Both the position numbers and the translations under genes were made by a program. The notes under the pieces were generated by a model. The model had not been told where the DNA came from. It did not search any database and was given only the letters and a program-made list of their open reading frames with translations. A stretch of 60,442 nucleotides of DNA from Candidatus Aminicenantota bacterium. Lineage in GTDB: Bacteria; Acidobacteriota; Aminicenantia; Aminicenantales; Aminicenantaceae. Location: NCBI GenBank assembly GCA_011049545.1, contig DRHQ01000020.1, forward strand, positions 1 to 60,442. The letters run 5' to 3'. Positions 26,756 to 34,966 of the stretch are shown in pieces. The stretch's first letter is position 1; the number at the start of each line of letters is the position of its first letter.

Positions 26756-28804
26756 TTAAAACATGTAGGCTATTTTCAGGAAAAGAGCATGACCCTGTGC
26801 TCCTCTTTCTCCAAACCTGGCTGTTCCCTTCTGGTAGGCAAGTTGAATGAAACCAAACGGAGGCTGAAAACGGTAAACAAGCAGCACCTGAATATTTTTT
26901 TTATCAATAGCTGAATTTATTTGGTAGAAGATTTTAACGAAGAGGTCATTAGTGAAGTAATTTGTCGCTCTAATTACATGAATCCAGGTGGTTTCTTCCT
27001 CCGGATCAGGATCGAATATCACACGAGTCAAAGAATACTGAAAGGAAAAATCCTGGGTTATTTTATAATTTAATCCCCCTTTAACAAGCTGAAAATCTGA
27101 ATCAAAATTCCGGCCAAAGCCGTAAGAGATTTGGGCATGCTGCCATTCTCTGGTATTATACCCCAGCTCAAATTCTGTTTCATAATTCCTGAAATCCTTT
27201 TCAAAAAATTCGTCGTCACGTCCCTTGAATTCCTGAGTGTGTTCTATCTCTAAGGAAAATTTATTTTTTAAATCTAGGGAAAGTTCCTGATCTATCTGCC
27301 AGCTTCGTAAATTTCTGTCCAATCCCCAATAAATATTATAATTAGAACGGTATTTGATTCGATCAAAGCCCCATTTTTTTAGCCAAAAAGTTTTTTCAAC
27401 AGCAGAATCCAGCTCATGTCGGTTGTCGTCCCTGATAAAACCCACTTCGTTGGCATTGTCCCTAAAGCGCCTTCCTAATTGAGTGTAACGAAGATGGATA
27501 TGAAAAGTGGCTGAATCGTAGCTAGGCCGGAGGAAAAAAGCGATGTTATTATTGTTGTAATCACCGTAGCTTAGAGCAAATTGACCGGTAAATTTAAATG
27601 TATCGGTGAAATAAAGAGATGTATCTATGCCGGCGGTTCCTTTGTTTTTTCCTCCAATCAGTTTATTGGCAGCCAGAAACCCGATCGTTGAAGACTTCAT
27701 GATATCTTTCTTAAGACGAAGGACTGTAAAATTGGCTGAGTCTTCACCATCCAATTGGTCTTTTTTTGTTTGAGCGCTTAAGCCTGAAAACTCATATCCC
27801 CCTGACTTTCCATAAAATTTGACTCCACCATAGATATCGGAAACTCTTCTGGAATAAAAGAGGCGAATTCTTTGTTGATAAATCTCTGAACCCTCCAAAA
27901 AGAAGTTCCTCTTCTCTGCCAGACTGAGTTCAAAGCGGGTTAAATTGATCTCTTCCTGGTCAGCCTCGATTGTCGCAAAGTCAGGATTAATGGTTAAATT
28001 TCCTGAGACCATCTGACTGAAAGCATAACGGGCATCAATCCCGCCTTCCAATTCTGATTTTTCCCCTTCTTCAAGCTTCGAGATAATATGAGGGATGATC
28101 TGGGCTCTTTTCTCAGCTCTTCTGAGGTTGAGTCCCCTTAACACCCCATACTGAGAAACTTTTTCGGGAGATTCAAGAGGCCCGGCCCAAAAACTCAATT
28201 CAAGGACTCGTGGTATGGATCTACCCAAATTAATACCCCATGTTTTATTTTTTCCAGGTTCATACTTTAAGCTGCCAAACTCTATGGCAATCTCCGCACT
28301 CCAGCCAAAATCAGTCTTCTGGCCTGCGGATTTCCAGATTCCATCCCAGGTTGTCTCATTTGTGCGGCCATTTTCCGTTATCCGGCCATCACGCTGAGTC
28401 CCTAATAAGTTTGTTATAAAAAAATAGCAGTTTCTTCTGTCATGAAAAGTATCAAGAAAAACTCCTACGGAATCGTCATTAGGTATATCCGCATCTCTTT
28501 TGGTCATTTGAGCTGCGATTTTCTCTGGCTGGGAGTCATAACAGAGAAAGCCAAAATAAATGAATTTCTCGTCATAAAGGATTTTAGCTATTGTTTTCAG
28601 GGATGCAGACTCCCCTCTCTCCGGTTCAAATTGGATAAAATCGCTTATTTCTGGAGCCTTCTCCCAAGCTGACTCGTTCAAAAAGCCATCCACTTTAATG
28701 GACTCGCCTATTTTAAGTCCAAAAGTCTCCTTGGTTTCTTCCTGGCTAAATACCAGAAGAGAAGATATTAAAAAAATTATCAGGGCGAAGAGAACTTTTT
28801 TCAT
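26756..28804 (-). CDS. DUF5916 outer-membrane protein with N-terminal CBM9-like domain
   Basis: About 682 residues from the ATG at 28804, which begins a clean signal peptide (MKKVLFALIIFLISSLLVFS); an in-frame ATG ten codons upstream is the alternative and neither has a strong Shine-Dalgarno. Residues about 22-225 resemble carbohydrate-binding family 9 (IKVDGFLNESAWEKA, DDSVGVFLDTFHD, GWSAEIAIEF). The rest is a long beta-strand-rich region ending in an aromatic-rich strand (LFLKIAYMF), as in 16-stranded outer-membrane barrels. Transport or attachment role not established. Confidence 0.78.
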   Translation of the reverse strand: MKKVLFALIIFLISSLLVFSQEETKETFGLKIGESIKVDGFLNESAWEKAPEISDFIQFEPERGESASLKTIAKILYDEKFIYFGFLCYDSQPEKIAAQMTKRDADIPNDDSVGVFLDTFHDRRNCYFFITNLLGTQRDGRITENGRTNETTWDGIWKSAGQKTDFGWSAEIAIEFGSLKYEPGKNKTWGINLGRSIPRVLELSFWAGPLESPEKVSQYGVLRGLNLRRAEKRAQIIPHIISKLEEGEKSELEGGIDARYAFSQMVSGNLTINPDFATIEADQEEINLTRFELSLAEKRNFFLEGSEIYQQRIRLFYSRRVSDIYGGVKFYGKSGGYEFSGLSAQTKKDQLDGEDSANFTVLRLKKDIMKSSTIGFLAANKLIGGKNKGTAGIDTSLYFTDTFKFTGQFALSYGDYNNNNIAFFLRPSYDSATFHIHLRYTQLGRRFRDNANEVGFIRDDNRHELDSAVEKTFWLKKWGFDRIKYRSNYNIYWGLDRNLRSWQIDQELSLDLKNKFSLEIEHTQEFKGRDDEFFEKDFRNYETEFELGYNTREWQHAQISYGFGRNFDSDFQLVKGGLNYKITQDFSFQYSLTRVIFDPDPEEETTWIHVIRATNYFTNDLFVKIFYQINSAIDKKNIQVLLVYRFQPPFGFIQLAYQKGTARFGERGAQGHALFLKIAYMF

Positions 28805-29011
28805 TTTGATTTTAAGAACACGTATATCTAACATAAATGACCAGGCAGTTCAATTGAGTTTTACCTAGGGCTCTATAACAAAAAGTGCCAACTTCAGGAC
28901 GGCTTTTTTTTGTTGAATTTTGATGAGTTTGACCGCAAATAATTGAAATGCTAATTTAAAAAATTCTTATGTAAATTATTGATAACTAGAGCTACCAAGG
29001 GAAGAAAAGCT

Positions 29012-29098
29012 GGGGCGCCTGACAGGAATCGAACCTGCGACCTACGGATCCGGAATCCGGCGCTCTACCAGACTTCTCTACCCTGGTTACAGGGGTAA
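29012..29098 (-). pseudogene. Degenerate tRNA-Arg copy (candidate att remnant)
   Basis: 48 bp at 29012-29059 are identical to the 3' part of the intact tRNA-Arg at 31480-31552 (anticodon arm, T arm, 3' acceptor). The remainder resembles the tRNA's 5' part but has about 13 extra bases in the D-arm region and a mismatched 5' acceptor, so it cannot fold as a normal tRNA. Same orientation as the intact gene. This fits either an integration-derived 3' tRNA duplicate or a decayed tandem tRNA copy. Confidence 0.8.
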
Positions 29099-29478
29099 AA
29101 GACATTTTTTCTTTTAAGCACCATTAGCCGTAATTGGGCGATTTTAGTCAAAATCTGTTACATATCCGTTACACGGGATGAAGTCTATATCATTTTGAGC
29201 TTTCTCCATAATATTCTTTGTGAATATATCTTTTCTCCCGATTTCTCTGTGTTTGACCACAAGGTATCTCTATGATATAGGTTGTAAGGGATGACAGAGG
29301 CAGAAAATTGGACAAAAATGAGAGTAAAACACAGCAAGAGCAAAAACCAAATTCCTATCTTAAATGATATGTTAGGCATTATGAGTTATATAATCAATAG
29401 AAAGAAACAAGAATGTGAAAGGTTATAACAATTACGATTGTTTTGAATATTTCAGTAATACTCATTGGAGGGATACTT
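29099..29478. other. Gene-free stretch before the D-aminoacylase unit
   Basis: I see no gene with support. A minus-strand frame of 64 codons (29185-29379) with one hydrophobic segment has no Shine-Dalgarno or recognisable relatives. GTTACATATCCGTTACAC at about 29158-29175 has a near copy, GTTAAACATCCGTTACAC, at about 31389-31406 near the intact tRNA-Arg. Confidence 0.5.
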
Positions 29479-29550
29479 ATGTTTTTCTTATTGAGCAAAA
29501 TAGAGATAGAACCAAATAAAACACAATCATTTTATCGGAGTGAAACATGA
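29479..29550 (+). CDS. Possible 23-residue leader peptide, stop-start coupled to the D-aminoacylase
   Basis: ATG at 29479 with GGAGG seven bases upstream encodes MFFLLSKIEIEPNKTQ and seven more residues. Its TGA overlaps the ATG of the next gene (ATGA at 29547-29550). The D-aminoacylase itself has only CGGAG as a Shine-Dalgarno, so this small frame may couple its translation. The same frame reads upstream as a hydrophobic stretch, so a slightly longer membrane peptide from a non-ATG start is possible. Confidence 0.45.
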   Translation: MFFLLSKIEIEPNKTQSFYRSET

Positions 29551-31325
29551 AGAGAAGAGAATTTCTATATTACGCCGTGGCGGTGTCCGCCGCTGCACAC
29601 GTGCGCGGAGCTGCCGCCAAGACAACAGCTGGCGAGCAGACGACATCCGACAAGCATGATCTTGTTCTAAAAAATGGTCGAATCCTAGATGGTTCCGGTA
29701 ACCCGTGGTTCAAAGCAGATATTGCGTTGAAAAATGGAAGGATAAGTAAAATTGGCAGAGTAGACGAAGAAAAAGCTGACAGAATCATAGATGTTAAAGG
29801 ACTCATCGTCAGTCCAGGTTTCATCGACATCCATAGCCACTCTGAAACCAGCATGTTCCGTGATCCATGGATTGAAAGTAATATTAGACAGGGCATCACC
29901 ACAGAGGTAAATGGTAATTGCGGTGGAAGCCCAGCACCACGTAATAAGAAACGGAAAGCCAGAGCAGGAAGAGGCATTTCAAAAGAGGACATTGACTGGT
30001 CAACAATGGACAGGTACTTCAATCGACTTGAGAAACATGGAATCGCCCAGAACATGGTCACTCTCGTTGGGCATGGCACCGTGAGGAGGTATGTGATGGA
30101 TGGAAACCACGGTGCACCTACTCAGAAGCAACTCGACGAGATGAAGGAACTCGTAAGAGAAGCCATGATACACGGCGCAGCAGGACTCTCCACAGGTCTC
30201 GCATACTCCCCAGGTTGCTACGCCCACACCGACGAGGTTGTAGAATTAACCAAGGTAGCAGCTGAGTATGGGGGCATCTACGCCACCCATCTCAGAGACT
30301 TTAGCTCAAAAGTTCTCGGGTGGTCAGGGGAAGAAGGTTCCAGGTATCCAGCTATTGAGGAAGCCATAGAGATTGGGAGAAGGTCTGGAATAAGGATTGT
30401 TCAGCTTTCCCACCTCAGCAGCAATTCACCCTTCTCTGGAGACCCAGAACTTGATGAGAAGGTTCACGACCTGATATACAAATCAAGGGAGGAGGGAATT
30501 GATGTCTTAATAGATGTCCTGCCCAGTGACTGGGGTGGAATTGCCTCATGGCCAGGACGATCAGTCTTCTCCCAGGCTTATTTCGCAGACGGAAAGGAGA
30601 AACTCCTTGAAAGACTGCGAGACCCAGATCAGAGGGCTGTACTGAAGGAGGAAATACTCACAAAGTCTCCGGCGGAGATGGGTTTCGAGAACAGCACACA
30701 TCGGCTACTCCTCATTAGAACTGGTAAGGGGGACGGTGTGTGGATATTCCCCCCGCTTAATGGGCATTTGAAGAACCCTGAATACGAGAGAAAAACATTG
30801 GATGTAATCGCCGAGATGAAGGGGGTTGACGTACTTGATGCCTTATTTGATGTTCTCATCGAGGAAAATGGGGAGGTATGTATCGCGAACAAGGTAATGG
30901 AGGATATTAAAAGCCAGCTGACCTGGTCAATCGCTATGCCGAGTACCGACGGTGGAAGCACGGCCAAGCCAGGTGAGGCTACTAGACGGGTCCGACCAAG
31001 TGCGTATAGTGGATTCAGTGACGCTCTCATGTGGGTCAGGGAAAAGAAACTAGTTACACTTGAGGATATGATCAGGAAGATGACATCATTGCCGGCACGT
31101 GCCCTACGCCTCTGGGATAGAGGTTTAATCAGGGAGGGCTTATGGGCGGATATCACGGTATTTGATCCCAAGAAAGTCATGAGTCTTTGCACCTACGAGA
31201 ACGACGCAAGACCCGCTTACCCAGTAGGGATACCCTATGTCATCGTCAACGGCGTACCTGTGATCGATGATAATAAGTTAACAGAAGCGTTACCAGGAAA
31301 GGTGCTGAGACACTCTTCTGCCTAA
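29547..31325 (+). CDS. Tat-exported N-acyl-D-amino-acid deacylase (D-aminoacylase), amidohydrolase family
   Basis: 592 residues. The Tat-type leader MKRREFLYYAVAVSAAAHVRG has the twin Arg at residues 3-4. The amidohydrolase core opens with DLVLKNGRILDGSG and has the metal HxH in DIHSHSE. The VNGNCGG segment carries the metal-bridging Cys characteristic of D-aminoacylases. The barrel closes with LREGLWADITVFDP-like sequence (LIREGLWADITVF). Reaction: hydrolysis of N-acyl-D-amino acids to D-amino acid plus acid, zinc dependent, here in the periplasm. It is the only sizeable gene between the tRNA-Arg copies. A DmpA-like peptidase and a symporter follow beyond the tRNA. Confidence 0.87.
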   Translation: MKRREFLYYAVAVSAAAHVRGAAAKTTAGEQTTSDKHDLVLKNGRILDGSGNPWFKADIALKNGRISKIGRVDEEKADRIIDVKGLIVSPGFIDIHSHSETSMFRDPWIESNIRQGITTEVNGNCGGSPAPRNKKRKARAGRGISKEDIDWSTMDRYFNRLEKHGIAQNMVTLVGHGTVRRYVMDGNHGAPTQKQLDEMKELVREAMIHGAAGLSTGLAYSPGCYAHTDEVVELTKVAAEYGGIYATHLRDFSSKVLGWSGEEGSRYPAIEEAIEIGRRSGIRIVQLSHLSSNSPFSGDPELDEKVHDLIYKSREEGIDVLIDVLPSDWGGIASWPGRSVFSQAYFADGKEKLLERLRDPDQRAVLKEEILTKSPAEMGFENSTHRLLLIRTGKGDGVWIFPPLNGHLKNPEYERKTLDVIAEMKGVDVLDALFDVLIEENGEVCIANKVMEDIKSQLTWSIAMPSTDGGSTAKPGEATRRVRPSAYSGFSDALMWVREKKLVTLEDMIRKMTSLPARALRLWDRGLIREGLWADITVFDPKKVMSLCTYENDARPAYPVGIPYVIVNGVPVIDDNKLTEALPGKVLRHSSA

Positions 31326-31479
31326 CTCAAACTTTTTTTATTAGGCTTGATAAAAAACAAATTGTAGGCATAAAAATAAGGAAGATTTGTTAAACATCCG
31401 TTACACAGAAAAATCGGACTCATTAAATGAAAGATTAGGAAAGACAGTAATCCCTTCGTTTTCAGAGAATTAGATATGG

Positions 31480-31552
31480 GGCGCCTGACAGGAATCGAAC
31501 CTGCGACCTACGGATCCGGAATCCGTCGCTCTATCCCCTGAGCTACAGGCGC
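31480..31552 (-). tRNA. tRNA-Arg (anticodon CCG)
   Basis: Minus strand reads GCGCCTGTAGCTCAGGGG as the 5' end and CAGGCGC plus discriminator C as the 3' end, giving seven acceptor pairs. The anticodon loop TTCCGGA sits in an ACGGA/TCCGT stem, anticodon CCG, decoding CGG. The T arm contains GGTTCGAATCC. CCA is not encoded. The 3' 48 bp recur exactly at 29012-29059. Confidence 0.93.
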
Positions 31553-31708
31553 AGCCAAATGATAAGTACTCATTCTCAATCCGATTCTATCTAATTCTCA
31601 AAATATTGTAAAACCGAAGGAAAATAAGGAAATTCCTATTGTACCAATGATTATGACCGATTTATTTTCCATCTCATCCTTCCCAGTACTTATTTTTACA
31701 GAAAATAA

Positions 31709-32923
31709 TTAATTGGCTAGCCTGTTGTATTTCTTGAGGATTTTGATCAATCGGTCATGGGGAAGGGAATAAACCGTACGGTTATTGATGCCGGTCATCG
31801 TTTCGGCAGCGATTAGAGCATTTACGATTGCCTCTTCTGTGGCCCGGACTGTGGCCAGAAGGAGCGGCGTCATCCTGTCATTGGGAAGCATATCAACTTT
31901 GGCTATTCCCCTTCGTTTGGCGGCTCCTGAGTTGGCAGTCGAAAAGGCAATAAAAATATCGCCGGAGGTATTGCTTCCAAATCCACCCAGTTTCGAGATT
32001 CCGACAGGAACTCGCCTAGCAAGACGCTTGAGTTGATGCGCAACTAAGGGCGCATCGGTGGCCACAACAACAATGATAGAACCTCTGCTGTCACCGGCCT
32101 GATTTCCTGACTCGTCACTATCCAGCCTGATATCAGGAATTTCCTTTCCTACAGGAACACCCGCAATAGTCAACGTATCTCGCCCTCCATAGTTAGCCTG
32201 AACGAGGATTCCCACTGTGTATCCACCTAATTTCTCATCCAATCGTCGCGAAGCGGTCCCTATACCACCCTTAAATTGATGGCACACCATACCTGTCCCG
32301 CCGCCTACATTGCCCTCCGTAACACGTCCACTGCGTGCCGCATCCAGCGCCTCAAACACATGCTTCTTCTTCACATGAAATCCATTGATATCGTTCAATC
32401 CACCATCATAAGTTTCGGCAACCACGGGGAGAGCCCAGAAAATATCTGCATATAGCGGGTCATAAATCTTGTTCCTATGCATCCACTCGACCACGCCGTC
32501 TCGGACAACACCTACGCTGTGGGTGTTCGTAATCATGACCGGCCCTTCCAGAAAACCTGACTCTTCCACCCAAGTTGTGCCTGTCATTTCCCCGTTCCCG
32601 TTCAAGCTGTACCAGCCGGCAAACACAGGGTCATATTTTTTGCCACGCGGCAAGATGGCCGTCACTCCCGTTCGAACCGGCCCCTTCCCTACCTCCAAAG
32701 CGCCTTCTCCCGATATGAGAGTCACATGGCCAACCTCTACGCCTTTTACATCTGTTATGGAATTAAAAGGACCCGTCTTTCCATCGAAGGGAATGCCTAA
32801 ATCACGAGCTCTTGGTTTCTCGTTCCCGAAGGCTGAATGAGTGAGCAAGAGGCTGCTCAAGATGAAAACAAGAGAAAGAAAAAAGACACGTTGACATTTA
32901 GTTGATAATGGAGAATTGCACAT
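31709..32923 (-). CDS. P1-family (S58, DmpA/BapA-like) aminopeptidase, secreted
   Basis: 404 residues with a Sec signal peptide (FFLSLVFILSSLLLTHSAFG) and AAGGAGG before the ATG. Family features: start of mature domain ARDLGIPFDGKTGPFNSITD, NTHSVGVV, GGTGMVCHQFKGGIGTASR, and GSNTSGDIFIAFSTAN, the autoprocessing/nucleophile region of DmpA-type Ntn-like enzymes. Characterised members release N-terminal D-amino acids or beta-amino acids from small peptides. It lies 27 bp after the symporter stop on the same strand, so they are likely co-transcribed. Confidence 0.85.
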   Translation of the reverse strand: MCNSPLSTKCQRVFFLSLVFILSSLLLTHSAFGNEKPRARDLGIPFDGKTGPFNSITDVKGVEVGHVTLISGEGALEVGKGPVRTGVTAILPRGKKYDPVFAGWYSLNGNGEMTGTTWVEESGFLEGPVMITNTHSVGVVRDGVVEWMHRNKIYDPLYADIFWALPVVAETYDGGLNDINGFHVKKKHVFEALDAARSGRVTEGNVGGGTGMVCHQFKGGIGTASRRLDEKLGGYTVGILVQANYGGRDTLTIAGVPVGKEIPDIRLDSDESGNQAGDSRGSIIVVVATDAPLVAHQLKRLARRVPVGISKLGGFGSNTSGDIFIAFSTANSGAAKRRGIAKVDMLPNDRMTPLLLATVRATEEAIVNALIAAETMTGINNRTVYSLPHDRLIKILKKYNRLAN

Positions 32924-32950
32924 GGTATAGCCTCCTTATTATCTTAAGAC

Positions 32951-34450
32951 TTAACCCTTTATTTTAGGGTTTTGAACCTTATATTTTTTGACTGTCTCAG
33001 AAACAGACTCGAAATCTTGAGCCGCTTTTTGGGGTGGTTGTGTGAATAAGCTCACCAGCACGATTATTATGATCCCCCCGAAAAATCCCGGCACCATCTC
33101 ATACAGATTTGTTGAAGATTTGAAGAAAATCGCCCAGATCATGGTGATGAGAAAGCCGCTGCACATTCCTGCTATCGCCCCTGCCTTCGTCATCTTTTTC
33201 CAAAAAAGCGAAAGGATCATGACAGGGCAGAAAGCCGCACCGATACCCGCCCAGGCAAAAAGGACAAACCAGAAAATCAGTCTTGTCTCCGATATGGAAA
33301 ACCAGAATGCAGCTATTCCGACGATAACGGTTATGATTTTGCCCATGAAAACAAGCCTCTTTTGAGGTGCATCGGGACGAAAAACCTTCTGGTAAACATC
33401 TCTGATGATGGAAGAGGAAAGGAGTATCAGCAGTGAATCCACAGTCGAGATGATGGCAGCGAGGACGATGGCAATAAAAAGTCCAGTAAACAACGCGGGA
33501 AAAAGCTCCAAAGCTATTGTTGGCAAAATGTCTTCCTGATCTTTCAGAGAGGTGAAGAGAACTCTGCCTGCCATCCCTGTCAAGACGGCTCCCGTATCCA
33601 CAATAATGATAAAGAGAATCGCAACGTATTTGCCATAGATGAGTTCTTTTTGATCTCGGGCAGCAAGATAACGAACAAACAGTTGCGGTGATCCCATAAA
33701 AGCCAAGCCCACGCCTAAAAACCCGATGATACTTATGATGCCTATAGTGTTGAAGCCCGTCGGCCCTGCGAGTTTTAGAAGATTTGGATCAATGGACTTT
33801 AATGATGCAACCATCGGGCCAAAGCCCCCACAATGGACAATGGCCACAATTGGGAGCGCGATAAGACCCATCAGCATCAAGAGGCCATGGAAAAAGTCGG
33901 CTCTCGCTACAGCCGTAATCCCTCCAATAACTGTATAAAAAAGGATGATGATTAATCCTATGATTATTCCCGTAACATAATCGATGCCGAGAAATGCCTT
34001 GAAGGCTTTTCCCGATGCCATAAGCTGCGCAGCTACATAACTGGTGACCATGGGTAAAAGGATAATGGCAGAAATGACGCGCATAATGTGACGGGTGTCA
34101 TTGAATCTGTCCTCGAGAAAATCCGGGACGGTAATGGAATTGTATTTATCCGTATAAACTTTGAACCGCCGAGCCATAAAAATCCAGGCAAAAGCGACAC
34201 CCAGGACTTCGCCGACCACTACCCAGAACGCATGAACACCAAAGACATAGCCCATTCCTGTAAGTCCAAGGAGGAGCCAGCTGCTTTCACCGGTGGCATT
34301 GGTGCTGAAACTCACGATCCAGTATCGCAGCTTCTTTCCGGCTGCATAATAGCCATCAACAGAATCGCTTTCTTTCCGGCTGAATATACCGATGAAGACT
34401 AAAACAAGGAAATAGAGCACAATCGCTAAAATCAATACAAATTGTGTCAT
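32951..34450 (-). CDS. Sodium:solute symporter (SSS family)
   Basis: 499 residues with about 13 membrane helices. SSS family features include YYAAGKKLRYWIVSFSTNATGESSW near the N-terminus and the later FLGVGLAFMGSPQLFVRYLAARD segment, resembling PutP-type proline/amino-acid symporters. Solute is not identifiable. GAGAGGAG precedes the ATG. First gene of a two-gene unit with the DmpA-like peptidase; uptake of the peptidase's amino-acid products is a reasonable inference. Confidence 0.85.
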   Translation of the reverse strand: MTQFVLILAIVLYFLVLVFIGIFSRKESDSVDGYYAAGKKLRYWIVSFSTNATGESSWLLLGLTGMGYVFGVHAFWVVVGEVLGVAFAWIFMARRFKVYTDKYNSITVPDFLEDRFNDTRHIMRVISAIILLPMVTSYVAAQLMASGKAFKAFLGIDYVTGIIIGLIIILFYTVIGGITAVARADFFHGLLMLMGLIALPIVAIVHCGGFGPMVASLKSIDPNLLKLAGPTGFNTIGIISIIGFLGVGLAFMGSPQLFVRYLAARDQKELIYGKYVAILFIIIVDTGAVLTGMAGRVLFTSLKDQEDILPTIALELFPALFTGLFIAIVLAAIISTVDSLLILLSSSIIRDVYQKVFRPDAPQKRLVFMGKIITVIVGIAAFWFSISETRLIFWFVLFAWAGIGAAFCPVMILSLFWKKMTKAGAIAGMCSGFLITMIWAIFFKSSTNLYEMVPGFFGGIIIIVLVSLFTQPPQKAAQDFESVSETVKKYKVQNPKIKG

Positions 34451-34683
34451 GATCTCTGTACTCCTCTCCGGAAGTTTATCCCTCTGTCAAAATACTTATT
34501 ATCAGGCAAGGGATGTTCTCCCCGATGTCTTTATTGTCTAGAAAGGTTCTCTGCCCATGCTCTAAATATTATGTATATACTCGTGGAAAATCAAGGTGAA
34601 GGCGACCATATCAACTAATCCTCTCTCTTTAGGTCTTTGACAGCTCTTCGAGTCGTGTTTTATACTTCCTTACGATCCTTACG

Positions 34684-34950
34684 ATGGAAGGAGGGGAATA
34701 TCGACTCAAAGAGACTCGCTCGGCCACCACAGCCGAAAAGCAAATTCTTATTCATCTTTCTTCTATTGGCGAGTGGTATCTTATTCCTGTTTCGATATGT
34801 TCCATTAATTTTTTGATTCCCATATTCTGGTTGTCATCGAGTAAAAAAGAGAGGTACAATAACGCAGATATTAAACATGTATTGAGCCCCCGCAGTAATC
34901 GTGTATTTGCCTTAAACCTGATATATTGTCCCACTTCCAAGCGTTATTAA
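34684..34950 (+). CDS. Doubtful small membrane protein, DUF4870-like fragment
   Basis: 88-codon frame with AEKQILIHLSSIGEWYL, two hydrophobic stretches and SSKKERYNNADIKHVL. This pattern resembles DUF4870 (TIC20-like) membrane proteins, which have a 'HLS..G' opening and a charged 'K..ALNFQ' end. The second half looks out of frame after KHVLS, where a +1 frame reads a short hydrophobic end, so this may be a decayed gene. No Shine-Dalgarno. The rest of the 34451-34966 gap shows nothing else I can support. Confidence 0.3.
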   Translation: MEGGEYRLKETRSATTAEKQILIHLSSIGEWYLIPVSICSINFLIPIFWLSSSKKERYNNADIKHVLSPRSNRVFALNLIYCPTSKRY

Positions 34951-34966
34951 AATATAAGGATGATCG

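Noticed and set aside
29185-29379. 64-codon minus-strand frame near the tRNA-Arg remnant
   Set aside because: Hydrophobic N-terminus only, no Shine-Dalgarno, no known family.
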